8,951 bases of DNA from CAZNFR01 sp964572225. Lineage in GTDB: Bacteria; Bacteroidota; Bacteroidia; Bacteroidales; GCA-2748055. The stretch is taken from the NCBI GenBank assembly GCA_964572225.1, contig CAZNFR010000113.1, positions 1-8,951 of the forward strand. Reading direction: 5' to 3'. The notes beneath the pieces are model-generated. The model saw only the letters and a program-made list of their open reading frames with translations. It did not search any database and had not been told where the DNA came from. The first letter of the stretch is position 1; each line of letters starts with the position of its first letter. A program made the position numbers and the translations under genes. Shown here one piece after another: positions 1 through 5,758 of the stretch.

Positions 1-649
1 TTCCATTGAACTGGTTGTTAAAAGCTGACCGCTGATCCAGAAGATGTGGTTTTAAAACCTCATTCTTTGTTCGCATATGGCTTAAAAGTGCCTGAATAAA
101 ACCATGCTTATTATCTTCATTGTAGCCGGATTCCTGGAATAATAAAAATACGTCAAACAGATCCCGGGGATGCTGCCTGTCGAGTGCAGCACAAACTTTT
201 CCCCCATAAAGTTCAGCGTCTGATACAACCTGTATTGCTGCAAATTTTTTAAATCGTTCCTGAACTTTATCAGGTACCTGGAGCAATCTCACCGGATGTA
301 GGTGACCCCGTGTTACCGTATTCACTTCAATTTTAATCTGAGCATTAGGAGACTGTACCAATAATTTGATATCATTCCCTTCAACAGTATGATTGCCAAT
401 GTTGGTACCGGGGATTGAATCCATAATCATTTTTCTAATCCTGCCAAGTGAATTCGAAATATTGGCCAACGCAGTTTCTCTGTTATCTATTGGCAGATAT
501 GTGAGGTCAATATCTACCGATAACCGTGGCATGTCCCGTAGGAAAAGATTTATGGTTGTTCCTCTTTTCAGTGCAAGGGTCTTCTCTCTTGCAATGTACG
601 GAATTATCTGAAGGAGTAGATCAGCTTGATTTAGATATGCCTGATTCAT
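1..649 (-). CDS. abiEii: AbiEii-family nucleotidyltransferase toxin (type IV TA), 3'-truncated by window edge
   Basis: The frame opens at ATG (649-647) and stays open to base 1, giving 216 residues without a stop; the C-terminus lies outside the window (family members are usually near 300 residues). Motif I of the DNA polymerase beta-like nucleotidyltransferase fold is visible as KRGTT at residues 29-33 followed by RLSVDIDL at 42-49, with D46 and D48 as the metal-binding pair. KIEVN (106-110) may supply the third acidic residue. ELYGGKVCAALDR at 146-158 followed by HPRDLFDVF at 160-168 is the conserved AbiEii block with K151, D157, R162 and D163. By family knowledge the protein is a cytoplasmic toxin that transfers nucleotides and arrests growth, giving abortive phage resistance; its target here is unknown. 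It is translationally coupled to abiEi by a 4-base overlap. Confidence 0.9.
   Translation of the reverse strand, partial: MNQAYLNQADLLLQIIPYIAREKTLALKRGTTINLFLRDMPRLSVDIDLTYLPIDNRETALANISNSLGRIRKMIMDSIPGTNIGNHTVEGNDIKLLVQSPNAQIKIEVNTVTRGHLHPVRLLQVPDKVQERFKKFAAIQVVSDAELYGGKVCAALDRQHPRDLFDVFLLFQESGYNEDNKHGFIQALLSHMRTKNEVLKPHLLDQRSAFNNQFNG
646..649 (-). promoter_or_regulatory. ATGA stop-start overlap coupling abiEi to abiEii
   Basis: Read on the minus strand, bases 649-646 are ATGA: ATG starts abiEii and TGA ends abiEi. No separate ribosome-binding site is visible, so abiEii translation probably depends on terminating ribosomes from abiEi. This would tie toxin output to antitoxin output. Confidence 0.85.
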
Positions 650-1416
650 TTTTCCGAAAATAATTCCTTTGGAATGGAGATCTTGTATTTGGAAATATAA
701 GCACCTCCTTTTACGATAACCCTGTCACCGGTGCCCAATTCTATCCGGGATTGGTCAAGAAATTCCAGCCACGGATGATTCGCTTTGAAAGCCATAAACA
801 GAAACAATCGTTTTACTTTTATGGAATTGCAGTTTTCAAGTAATTCCTGCAGGATATAGGGTCGGAGATTAAGCAAACCCTCAAGTATTTGATAACACTC
901 CACCAAATCGAACCGATCAGGAGCCAGGTACAAACATTCAAGAATGGCACGTTCAGGAGATGATATTTGAAGATTAAAACCATCCAGCGAATATTCAAAT
1001 AAAGCAGGGTTAGCTGGCAGAAATTTCGTTTTCACATGGACTATCCTTTGGCTCCAAGCCTGACTCAAAAACCACCCGGGCAATTTAATATATTGTGGTG
1101 AAAACAAATAGAGCGGTTCGTTCTCCATTCTGACATAATGGGATAAACCCTGGAGTGATATAGACGTCAAACCACCAACATGTACGGGCAATTCAGTTTG
1201 TCTTTGTAAGGAATTCAAAGCACCTGTCCACTGTACATTTTCATTTGGCCTTTTGAATGCACCAAATCCATAAGATTCAAGCCATCCACTTTTCAGATAA
1301 TATTGCTGAAGATCATGTGATATACCATTCTTTTCGAGCCAGGATGCAAGGAGTATGGTTCCCGGGATATGGTTCGACAGGAGGTACTTTAATTTTTTAT
1401 CTGAATTGGTAGTCAT
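646..1416 (-). CDS. abiEi: AbiEi-family antitoxin and transcriptional repressor (type IV TA)
   Basis: This 256-residue protein matches the longer AbiEi class (AbiEi_3 type). The N-terminal winged helix-turn-helix spans about residues 6-56: a PGTILLASWLEKNGIS segment, the helix QQYYLKSGWLE (38-47) and the wing FGAFKR (51-56). The C-terminal antitoxin domain shows ISSPERAILECL (151-162), KRLFLFMA (202-209) and the closing IELGTGDRVIVKGGAYISKYKISIP (225-249) pattern. In studied AbiE systems this protein binds operator DNA and represses its own operon, while countering the toxin without forming a stable complex with it. The start at 1416 fits the family N-terminus. The stop TGA (648-646) overlaps the abiEii ATG. 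The leader has no Shine-Dalgarno sequence, and the candidate promoter places transcription almost at the start codon. The gene is more A/T-rich than genes further right. Confidence 0.92.
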   Translation of the reverse strand: MTTNSDKKLKYLLSNHIPGTILLASWLEKNGISHDLQQYYLKSGWLESYGFGAFKRPNENVQWTGALNSLQRQTELPVHVGGLTSISLQGLSHYVRMENEPLYLFSPQYIKLPGWFLSQAWSQRIVHVKTKFLPANPALFEYSLDGFNLQISSPERAILECLYLAPDRFDLVECYQILEGLLNLRPYILQELLENCNSIKVKRLFLFMAFKANHPWLEFLDQSRIELGTGDRVIVKGGAYISKYKISIPKELFSEK

Positions 1417-1424
1417 ACTACCAA
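1406..1424. promoter_or_regulatory. Candidate AbiEi operator (site 1), palindrome over the abiEi start codon
   Basis: TTGGTAGTCATACTACCAA is a perfect inverted repeat with 8-bp arms (only the three central bases outside the pairing). Its centre is base 1415, inside the abiEi start codon (1416-1414). It overlaps the -7 promoter element (1429-1422), so a bound repressor would block both RNA polymerase and initiation. Inverted-repeat operators bound by AbiEi are known from characterised AbiE loci; assignment here is by position and symmetry only. Confidence 0.55.
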
Positions 1425-1452
1425 ATTTATAAAATATTTAATGAAAAACAAA
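1422..1452 (-). promoter_or_regulatory. Bacteroidota-type promoter for abiEi-abiEii
   Basis: On the minus strand, TTTG (1452-1449) is followed after 19 bases by TAAATTTG (1429-1422), a full match to the TTTG / TAnnTTTG consensus of Bacteroidota housekeeping promoters. Transcription would begin near 1418, two or so bases before the abiEi ATG, so the message would be leaderless or nearly so. Confidence 0.6.
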
Positions 1453-1478
1453 CTTTCTGATACGAATTTCACTGTAAT

Positions 1479-1512
1479 TTTGCTTAAAAAAGTAATAATA
1501 CTACTAATATTG
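1479..1512 (+). promoter_or_regulatory. Weak promoter-like pair pointing right, enclosing site 2
   Basis: TTTG (1479-1482) and TAATATTG (1505-1512) are separated by 22 bases. The second element matches five of six fixed bases of TAnnTTTG, and the spacer is slightly long. Site 2 fills most of the spacer. In such A/T-rich sequence a chance match is quite possible. Confidence 0.25.
1491..1505. promoter_or_regulatory. Second operator-like palindrome (site 2)
   Basis: AGTAATAATACTACT is an imperfect 15-bp palindrome centred on base 1498 with one mismatched pair. Its 13-base core (1492-1504) differs at only two positions from the core of site 1 (1409-1421) and lies in the same orientation 83 bp away, about eight helical turns. 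Paired AbiEi sites upstream of abiE are known in other species, which supports reading this as a second binding site. Confidence 0.4.
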
Positions 1513-1523
1513 AAAATATTTTA

Positions 1524-1571
1524 ATGAAATTCCCACAGATGCGTATAATCTTCCTGCCACCCCGACCATAA
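1524..1571 (+). other. Possible 15-codon ORF or small RNA between promoter-like pair and terminator
   Basis: An ATG at 1524 opens a 15-codon frame (MKFPQMRIIFLPPRP) whose TAA ends at 1571, where the terminator stem begins. With the upstream promoter-like pair this would make a roughly 80-base transcript starting near 1519. No ribosome-binding site and no recognisable family are seen. A frame this short occurs often by chance, so this is only a candidate. A non-coding RNA is equally possible. Confidence 0.12.
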
Positions 1572-1599
1572 AAAAAGACCTGAACCTCAGATCTTTTTT
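1571..1599. terminator. Strong bidirectional hairpin terminator
   Basis: A 13-bp stem with a single mismatch encloses the loop ACC. The left arm starts with six A and the right arm ends with six T, so the structure can act as a Rho-independent terminator in both directions. It stands between two divergent genes (abiEi leftward, DUF2141 rightward), so neither known gene ends at it. Confidence 0.7.
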
Positions 1600-1742
1600 A
1601 TACCACTTTATCTCATTCCACTTATTCCCCCATTAAAAAGACATTAAAAACCATACCCAATCCAAATCTTTTCAACCCAATTTTCCTTCTGTTGAATTTC
1701 TAAACAATTGTTAACGATTACGATTTTTCTCAGACTTATTTT

Positions 1743-1750
1743 TACTTTAG
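1743..1750 (+). promoter_or_regulatory. Weak -7-like element upstream of the DUF2141 gene
   Basis: TACTTTAG matches five of six fixed bases of TAnnTTTG and sits 22 bases before the ATG at 1773. No TTTG occurs at the expected distance upstream, so the promoter remains uncertain. Confidence 0.25.
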
Positions 1751-1772
1751 TTAATAATCAAAATAATTCGTT

Positions 1773-2198
1773 ATGTTAAAGGTATTCGTTCCAATCATTT
1801 TTCTGGTATTAGGGTTTTCAGTTTATGGTCAGACAGGCACCGTAATCTTCGAAGTTTATGATATTGAAAAGGGTAAAGGTGGGGAATTATCTGCCGGAAT
1901 TTTCATGGAAGAGAATTTTCCCGAGGTAGGCAAGGCATACCGCAGTTCGGAGAAGAAGGTAAACTCGGTTTATATGGAGGTCTATATCAAAGATATCCCT
2001 GCCGGTACCTATGGGGCCGTAGTATTCCAGGATATCGATCAGGATAAGAAATTAAAGACCAATCTCGCGGGGTTCCCGACAGAACCGATCGGTTTCGCCA
2101 ATGATGCCAGGATCCGCTTTGGTCCTCCCTCCTTCGATGATGCTTCCGTACTGGTAAAACCGGGTGGAATAACCAGAGTAAAAATCAGACTGAGGTAA
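1773..2198 (+). CDS. Secreted DUF2141-domain protein
   Basis: The 141-residue product starts with a typical Sec signal peptide (hydrophobic residues 4-17, likely cleavage after YGQ at 18-20). The rest is a single small beta-rich DUF2141 domain. The family signature is visible in IPAGTYGAVVFQDIDQDKKL (75-94), then GFPTEPIGFANDAR at 100-113 and FGPPSFDDASVLV at 116-128. The fold is thought to resemble transthyretin-like or Ig-like domains. Proteins of this family are exported, and no enzyme activity is established for them. The start at 1773 is fixed by the signal peptide; the leader is A/T-rich without a Shine-Dalgarno sequence. The gene stands alone: its neighbour on the left is divergent and the permease on the right is convergent, 32 bases away. 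Confidence 0.85.
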   Translation: MLKVFVPIIFLVLGFSVYGQTGTVIFEVYDIEKGKGGELSAGIFMEENFPEVGKAYRSSEKKVNSVYMEVYIKDIPAGTYGAVVFQDIDQDKKLKTNLAGFPTEPIGFANDARIRFGPPSFDDASVLVKPGGITRVKIRLR

Positions 2199-2202
2199 CT
2201 TT

Positions 2203-2216
2203 GGGAATTTCTTCCC
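2203..2216. terminator. Weak hairpin between convergent genes
   Basis: GGGAA and TTCCC flank a four-base loop in the 32-base gap between the DUF2141 gene and the permease gene. There is no T-tract on either side, so it may aid transcript ending but is not a classical terminator. Confidence 0.25.
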
Positions 2217-2230
2217 CTAATCCTGGATCA

Positions 2231-4660
2231 TCATTCATACTGCAATGATTCGGCCGGATTCTTCCGCGCTGCATTCCTGGCTTGTATGCCCACCGTGAGC
2301 ACCGCAATCAGAAATGCGATCCCTGCAGAGAGAAGGAAAACTGTGATTCCCATATTGGCACGGTAAGGAAAATCCTGCAGCCAGTTGTCCATGACAAACC
2401 AGGAAACCGTCCATCCAATCGCAGTGGCAATAAGAAGTAACAGGGCAATGTCTTTCAGGATTAGCAAAGTGATGTTGCCATTCCCGGCACCCATCACCTT
2501 GCGGATCCCAATCTCTTTAGTCCGCTTCTCCGTATTGAATAGTGTGAGGCCAAAAAGGCCGAGGGTGGCAATCAGGATGGCCAGTATGGAGAAAACCATG
2601 GAAATCCGCCCCGTTCTGATCTCTTCATTGTACAGACTCCGAAAATGCTCATCCAGAAAGAAATACAGGAAAGGCTCTCCCGGGACAAACTCATTCCAGA
2701 GATTTTCAATTTTCTGGAGAGTGCTGTGATACCCGGTCGAACTTCCACTGAGCTTGATATTTCCATACCCCCCTCCCCAGTCATGTGGCTTCAGCTGATA
2801 CAAAGCAGGCTCAATCGAAGTTCTGAGCGAGGTCAGATGATAATCCTTGATCACTCCAATCACCCTCAGCTCTTCTGGATTTCCATCGTCCGAAGGCCTG
2901 AGAAAGATCGTGTTCAAGGGATCCTCAATCCCAAAGTTTCGTACCGTGGTTTCATTGATCACACAGGCAGAGGAATCGGAGGCAAACTCACGACTGAAAA
3001 ACCGGCCCTCCACCATGGGCACCTCATAGGTCTCCGCAAAATCTTCGTCCGTCCAGTTGGTTATCAGCAGATAGGTTTTCGACCGGTCCCGGCCCTTGAT
3101 CTGATACCCGTTGTTGTTATTAATCTCACCAGGGTATTGGGTCGAATTGGAAGCTTTGGCCACCCCAGGCACCTTTTCAACCTCCTCAAGAAATGTCCGC
3201 ACCTTATCATCCAGAGGCCATAACCGGTTCATCACCACCACCTGATCCTTGTTGAACCCCAGGTCCCGGTTGGTCATGAAACTCAGTTGTTTGTATACTA
3301 TGAGGGTTCCGGAGATAATAATGATGGAAATACTGAATTGCACCACCACCAGGATATTTCTGAGCAACCCTCCCTTCTTTCCACTGCTGAATTCTCCCTT
3401 CAAAACCTCCGCAGGCCTGAACGCAGAAAGGATGAATGAGGGATAACTTCCGCTGATCAACCCGATCAATACAGCCAGCAGCAAAAGCGAAGGAACAATG
3501 TACCATTCAGAAAAATAGTCGATGCTCAGATTCAGATCGATCATTTCGTTGAACTTCGGCAGAAGCAGTTCCACCATCAATAGCGCCAGGAGCAGGGAGG
3601 CAATCGTAAGCAGCATGGATTCCCAAAGAAACTGCCTTACCAGCAGGTATTTGGTCGATCCTATCACTTTTCGGATGCCCACCTCTTTGGCACGGATGGC
3701 CGACCGGGCAGTCGAAAGGTTCATAAAATTGATGGATGCGATGATCAGGATCAGAACAGCCACAAAACTAAAAATCAAAAGGTACTTCGAATCATGGGAA
3801 GATTTGAATCCTCCCCCGATCTCGTTGTTCAAATGGATCTCCTTCATGGGCTGGATCTTAATCCCATACCGGTTCCCGGCAGCTTCAAACTGACTGATAT
3901 CAATTCCCAGAATGGCTTTCAGTTCCGGCTCGATATATTTCAGACTCACCTGGTCCATCTTTTCCTGGACCACACTGGCACTTGACTGATTCTCAAGCAG
4001 AAGATAGGTGAACACATTGTTGCTCAACCAGTGCGTCCGGTCACTTTCGTCCAGAGAATGATAGGATGCCAGTGAGTTAAACCGAAAGTGGGTGGTGGGA
4101 GGGAGATCCTCCATTACTCCGGTTACCCGGTAAATCGTGGTGTCCTGATTGAGTCCCAGCACTTTTCCAACCGGATCCTCATCCTTGAATATTTTCCTGG
4201 CAAGCGACTCCGTAAGCACAATCGTATTCGGCTCGGTAAGCGCCTTGTCGGGATCCCCCCTTATCAGATTAAAATCAAAAATCCGGAATACCGACGAATC
4301 AGCAAATACAAAAGTCTCCTGTATGAATTTTTCGTCCTCCCGGATAAGTACATTCTGTCCCCAGGTTTTAAACCTCGTGAAATCCTTCACCTCAGGTATT
4401 TCCTGCTGAAAGGCCGGTCCGCTGGGTATGGCCGACCAACCTCCGTTCAACTCATTCCCTTCCAGCATGCCCGATATGTAAAGCCGGTAGATCCGGTCCC
4501 CCTGCTCATGATGCTTGTCATAACTCAATTCGCTGTTTACGAAAAGTAGAATCAATATGGAACTGGCCAGCCCGATGCTCAGACCGAAAACATTGATAAA
4601 AGCATATACACGATTTCTGGAAATGTTCCTGAGTGTGGTGATAATGAAGTTTTTCCACAT
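2231..4660 (-). CDS. MacB/FtsX-type ABC transporter permease (tandem, eight predicted helices)
   Basis: The 809-residue protein has the duplicated Bacteroidota permease layout. It starts with a helix (18-41) and an extracytoplasmic MacB_PCD-like domain (about 42-288). FtsX helices follow near 293-315, 348-368 and 387-406, with EVGIRKVIGS (326-335) between the first two. A helix at 435-456 begins the second half, followed by a second periplasmic domain (457-680) and FtsX helices near 686-708, 735-756 and 772-792, with EIGIRKVMGAG (716-726). FRPAEVLKGEFSSGKKGG before helix five is also typical. By family knowledge such permeases work with a separate ATPase to move substrates or transmit force from the inner membrane. 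No ATPase is encoded in this window. The open frame continues to 4762, but the start at 4660 (MWKNFI) matches the family N-terminus, and the longer start would precede the candidate promoter's -7 element. The substrate is unknown. Confidence 0.88.
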   Translation of the reverse strand: MWKNFIITTLRNISRNRVYAFINVFGLSIGLASSILILLFVNSELSYDKHHEQGDRIYRLYISGMLEGNELNGGWSAIPSGPAFQQEIPEVKDFTRFKTWGQNVLIREDEKFIQETFVFADSSVFRIFDFNLIRGDPDKALTEPNTIVLTESLARKIFKDEDPVGKVLGLNQDTTIYRVTGVMEDLPPTTHFRFNSLASYHSLDESDRTHWLSNNVFTYLLLENQSSASVVQEKMDQVSLKYIEPELKAILGIDISQFEAAGNRYGIKIQPMKEIHLNNEIGGGFKSSHDSKYLLIFSFVAVLILIIASINFMNLSTARSAIRAKEVGIRKVIGSTKYLLVRQFLWESMLLTIASLLLALLMVELLLPKFNEMIDLNLSIDYFSEWYIVPSLLLLAVLIGLISGSYPSFILSAFRPAEVLKGEFSSGKKGGLLRNILVVVQFSISIIIISGTLIVYKQLSFMTNRDLGFNKDQVVVMNRLWPLDDKVRTFLEEVEKVPGVAKASNSTQYPGEINNNNGYQIKGRDRSKTYLLITNWTDEDFAETYEVPMVEGRFFSREFASDSSACVINETTVRNFGIEDPLNTIFLRPSDDGNPEELRVIGVIKDYHLTSLRTSIEPALYQLKPHDWGGGYGNIKLSGSSTGYHSTLQKIENLWNEFVPGEPFLYFFLDEHFRSLYNEEIRTGRISMVFSILAILIATLGLFGLTLFNTEKRTKEIGIRKVMGAGNGNITLLILKDIALLLLIATAIGWTVSWFVMDNWLQDFPYRANMGITVFLLSAGIAFLIAVLTVGIQARNAARKNPAESLQYE

Positions 4661-4698
4661 GGTGTTATCGGAATAGTTAATAAAAAACAGATTGAAAA

Positions 4699-4777
4699 GA
4701 ATTTCCTCAAATGTTATACCTGTTATTGTAAATATAAGATAATCAATGACATATAAATACAAATCTGAATTTCCTCA
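4699..4777. repeat. 11-bp direct repeat pair (4699-4709 and 4767-4777)
   Basis: GAATTTCCTCA occurs twice, 68 bases apart, in the gap between the permease and methyltransferase genes. The right copy forms the left half of the inverted repeat; the left copy lies within the permease leader and lacks the second arm. It could be a regulatory half-site or a chance repeat. Confidence 0.3.
4729..4763 (-). promoter_or_regulatory. Candidate promoter of the permease gene
   Basis: On the minus strand TTTG (4763-4760) is followed after 23 bases by TATATTTA (4736-4729), one base off TAnnTTTG. Transcription would start near 4722, about 60 bases before the ATG at 4660. The spacer is a little long, so confidence is limited. 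Confidence 0.35.
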
Positions 4778-4786
4778 GTCAGGAAA
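4770..4786. promoter_or_regulatory. Inverted repeat in the divergent permease/methyltransferase gap
   Basis: TTTCCT and AGGAAA are perfect 6-bp arms around a five-base spacer. The site lies seven bases upstream of the permease -33 element and about 29 bases upstream of the methyltransferase one, a suitable place for a shared operator. It overlaps the right copy of an 11-bp direct repeat. The binding protein, if any, is unknown. Confidence 0.3.
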
Positions 4787-4814
4787 GTGTACAATTATGG
4801 ACAGAAGTGTTCGG

Positions 4815-4844
4815 TTTCGTATAGGCAAATTTCCCTTATCTTTA
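4815..4844 (+). promoter_or_regulatory. Candidate promoter of the methyltransferase gene
   Basis: TTTC (4815-4818) precedes TATCTTTA (4837-4844) by 18 bases; each element is one base from the Bacteroidota consensus. Transcription would begin near 4851, leaving a 20-base leader before the ATG at 4871. This argues against the longer frame that begins at 4787. Confidence 0.4.
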
Positions 4845-4870
4845 TTCAAATTTTAGATAATTTCCAGCTT

Positions 4871-5644
4871 ATGAATAAAGAAAATTCCTCCATCCACGAT
4901 TTCGATTTTAATCTGATCGCCGAGTATTATTCCATGTATGAAAGACAGGGCCGCGGCAGTCCCGAAGTCACCCTCCGGGCACTGAGCTTTATCGATAATC
5001 TGAAGGATAGCTCTGAGATCCTGGATATCGGATGCGGCACCGGGACACAAACCCTGACCCTTGCCCAAAACGCTCCCGGGTTTTTTACCGGCCTGGACCT
5101 GTTTCCGGGGTTTATCAGCATCTTCAATCAAAATTCACGGTTGAAGGGTCTGGAAAAGAGAGTCAAAGGCATACAGGGAGATATGTCTGCCCTTCCCTTT
5201 GAAAAGGAATCCTTCGATCTTATCTGGAGCGAAGGCGCTATTTATAATATCGGATTTGAAAGGGGTCTCAAGGAGTGGAAGGAATTCCTCAAACCAGGAG
5301 GCTACCTGGCTGTTTCCGATGCAAGCTGGTTCACGCTTGAAAGACCGGAAGAGATCGGGTCCTTCTGGATGGATGCCTATCCCGGGATAGGTACCATTTC
5401 ATCCAGGGTCTCCGGGATGGAGAAAGCCGGATACCTTCCCCTGGCAAATTTCATTCTGCCCGAGAACTGCTGGATCACCCATTTTTATGAGCCACAGATT
5501 CAGGGGCGAAAAGATTTTCTGAAAAAATACCCCGATAATCCTTCCGTTAAAGCTTTCCTGGAAAATGACAAAAGGGAAGCAGAGCTCTATGCAAAGTATA
5601 AGCAATTCTACGGCTATGTTTTCTATATTGGGAAAAAGATTTAA
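4871..5644 (+). CDS. Class I SAM-dependent methyltransferase
   Basis: The 257-residue cytoplasmic protein has the Rossmann-like methyltransferase core. Motif I is DIGCGTG (52-58), followed by the acidic end of strand two in GLDLFPG with D76. The adenine-binding GDMSALPF (103-110) is next, then FDLIWSEGA (115-123) as motif post-II and LKPGG (140-144) before strand five. The C-terminal third (about 160-257) is a specific cap with many aromatic residues and probably determines the substrate. It belongs to the Methyltransf_11/25 type; the acceptor, small molecule or macromolecule, cannot be read from sequence. MNKENSS is chosen as the N-terminus because a promoter-like sequence precedes it; 28 extra upstream codons are open but would lie before the predicted transcription start. 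The gene is divergent from the permease. The 114-base gap after it has only a weak TTAAG/CTTAA hairpin (5650-5664) and no convincing terminator. Confidence 0.85.
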   Translation: MNKENSSIHDFDFNLIAEYYSMYERQGRGSPEVTLRALSFIDNLKDSSEILDIGCGTGTQTLTLAQNAPGFFTGLDLFPGFISIFNQNSRLKGLEKRVKGIQGDMSALPFEKESFDLIWSEGAIYNIGFERGLKEWKEFLKPGGYLAVSDASWFTLERPEEIGSFWMDAYPGIGTISSRVSGMEKAGYLPLANFILPENCWITHFYEPQIQGRKDFLKKYPDNPSVKAFLENDKREAELYAKYKQFYGYVFYIGKKI

Positions 5645-5758
5645 CTACCTTAAGTTTTTCTTAAATACTTTCCTTCCCGGATTGAATGCGCAACCAAGTG
5701 ACGGGGTTTTTTGTTACGATAATTAGTTTGCCTCAGTCCAATCCCAAATTTTCAGGTC

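Larger units (their letters stand above)
1417..1772. other. Divergent intergenic region (356 bp)
   Basis: The left part carries the abiE promoter and the two palindromes. The middle carries the possible micro-ORF and the hairpin terminator. To the right there are two CATTAAAAA copies one helical turn apart (1631-1639, 1642-1650) and the small palindrome AACAATTGTT (1703-1712). The weak -7-like element of the DUF2141 gene closes the region. No longer coding frame with a recognisable product is seen here. Confidence 0.6.

Noticed and set aside
393..611. 72-codon plus-strand open frame across abiEii
   Set aside because: It lies opposite the conserved nucleotidyltransferase motif region and has no recognisable product.
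2645..3223. 192-codon open frame on the plus strand inside the permease gene
   Set aside because: It is antisense to a strongly conserved protein and has no family features; the same holds for the 153-codon frame at 4088-4549 and the minus-strand frame at 5954-6487.
4661..4762. 34-residue N-terminal extension of the permease
   Set aside because: Family members begin with the MWKN-type sequence at 4660, and the longer start lies upstream of the candidate -7 element.
4787..4870. 28-residue N-terminal extension of the methyltransferase
   Set aside because: It overlaps the promoter-like sequence at 4815-4844 and does not look like a methyltransferase N-terminus or a signal peptide.
5650..5664. 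TTAAG-TTTTT-CTTAA hairpin after the methyltransferase gene as terminator
   Set aside because: The stem is only five mostly A/T pairs and no T-tract follows it.
5707..5730. TTTTTTG and TTAGTTTG as a promoter for the secreted-protein gene
   Set aside because: The two elements are only nine bases apart, far from the roughly 20 expected, and the second lacks the TA start.
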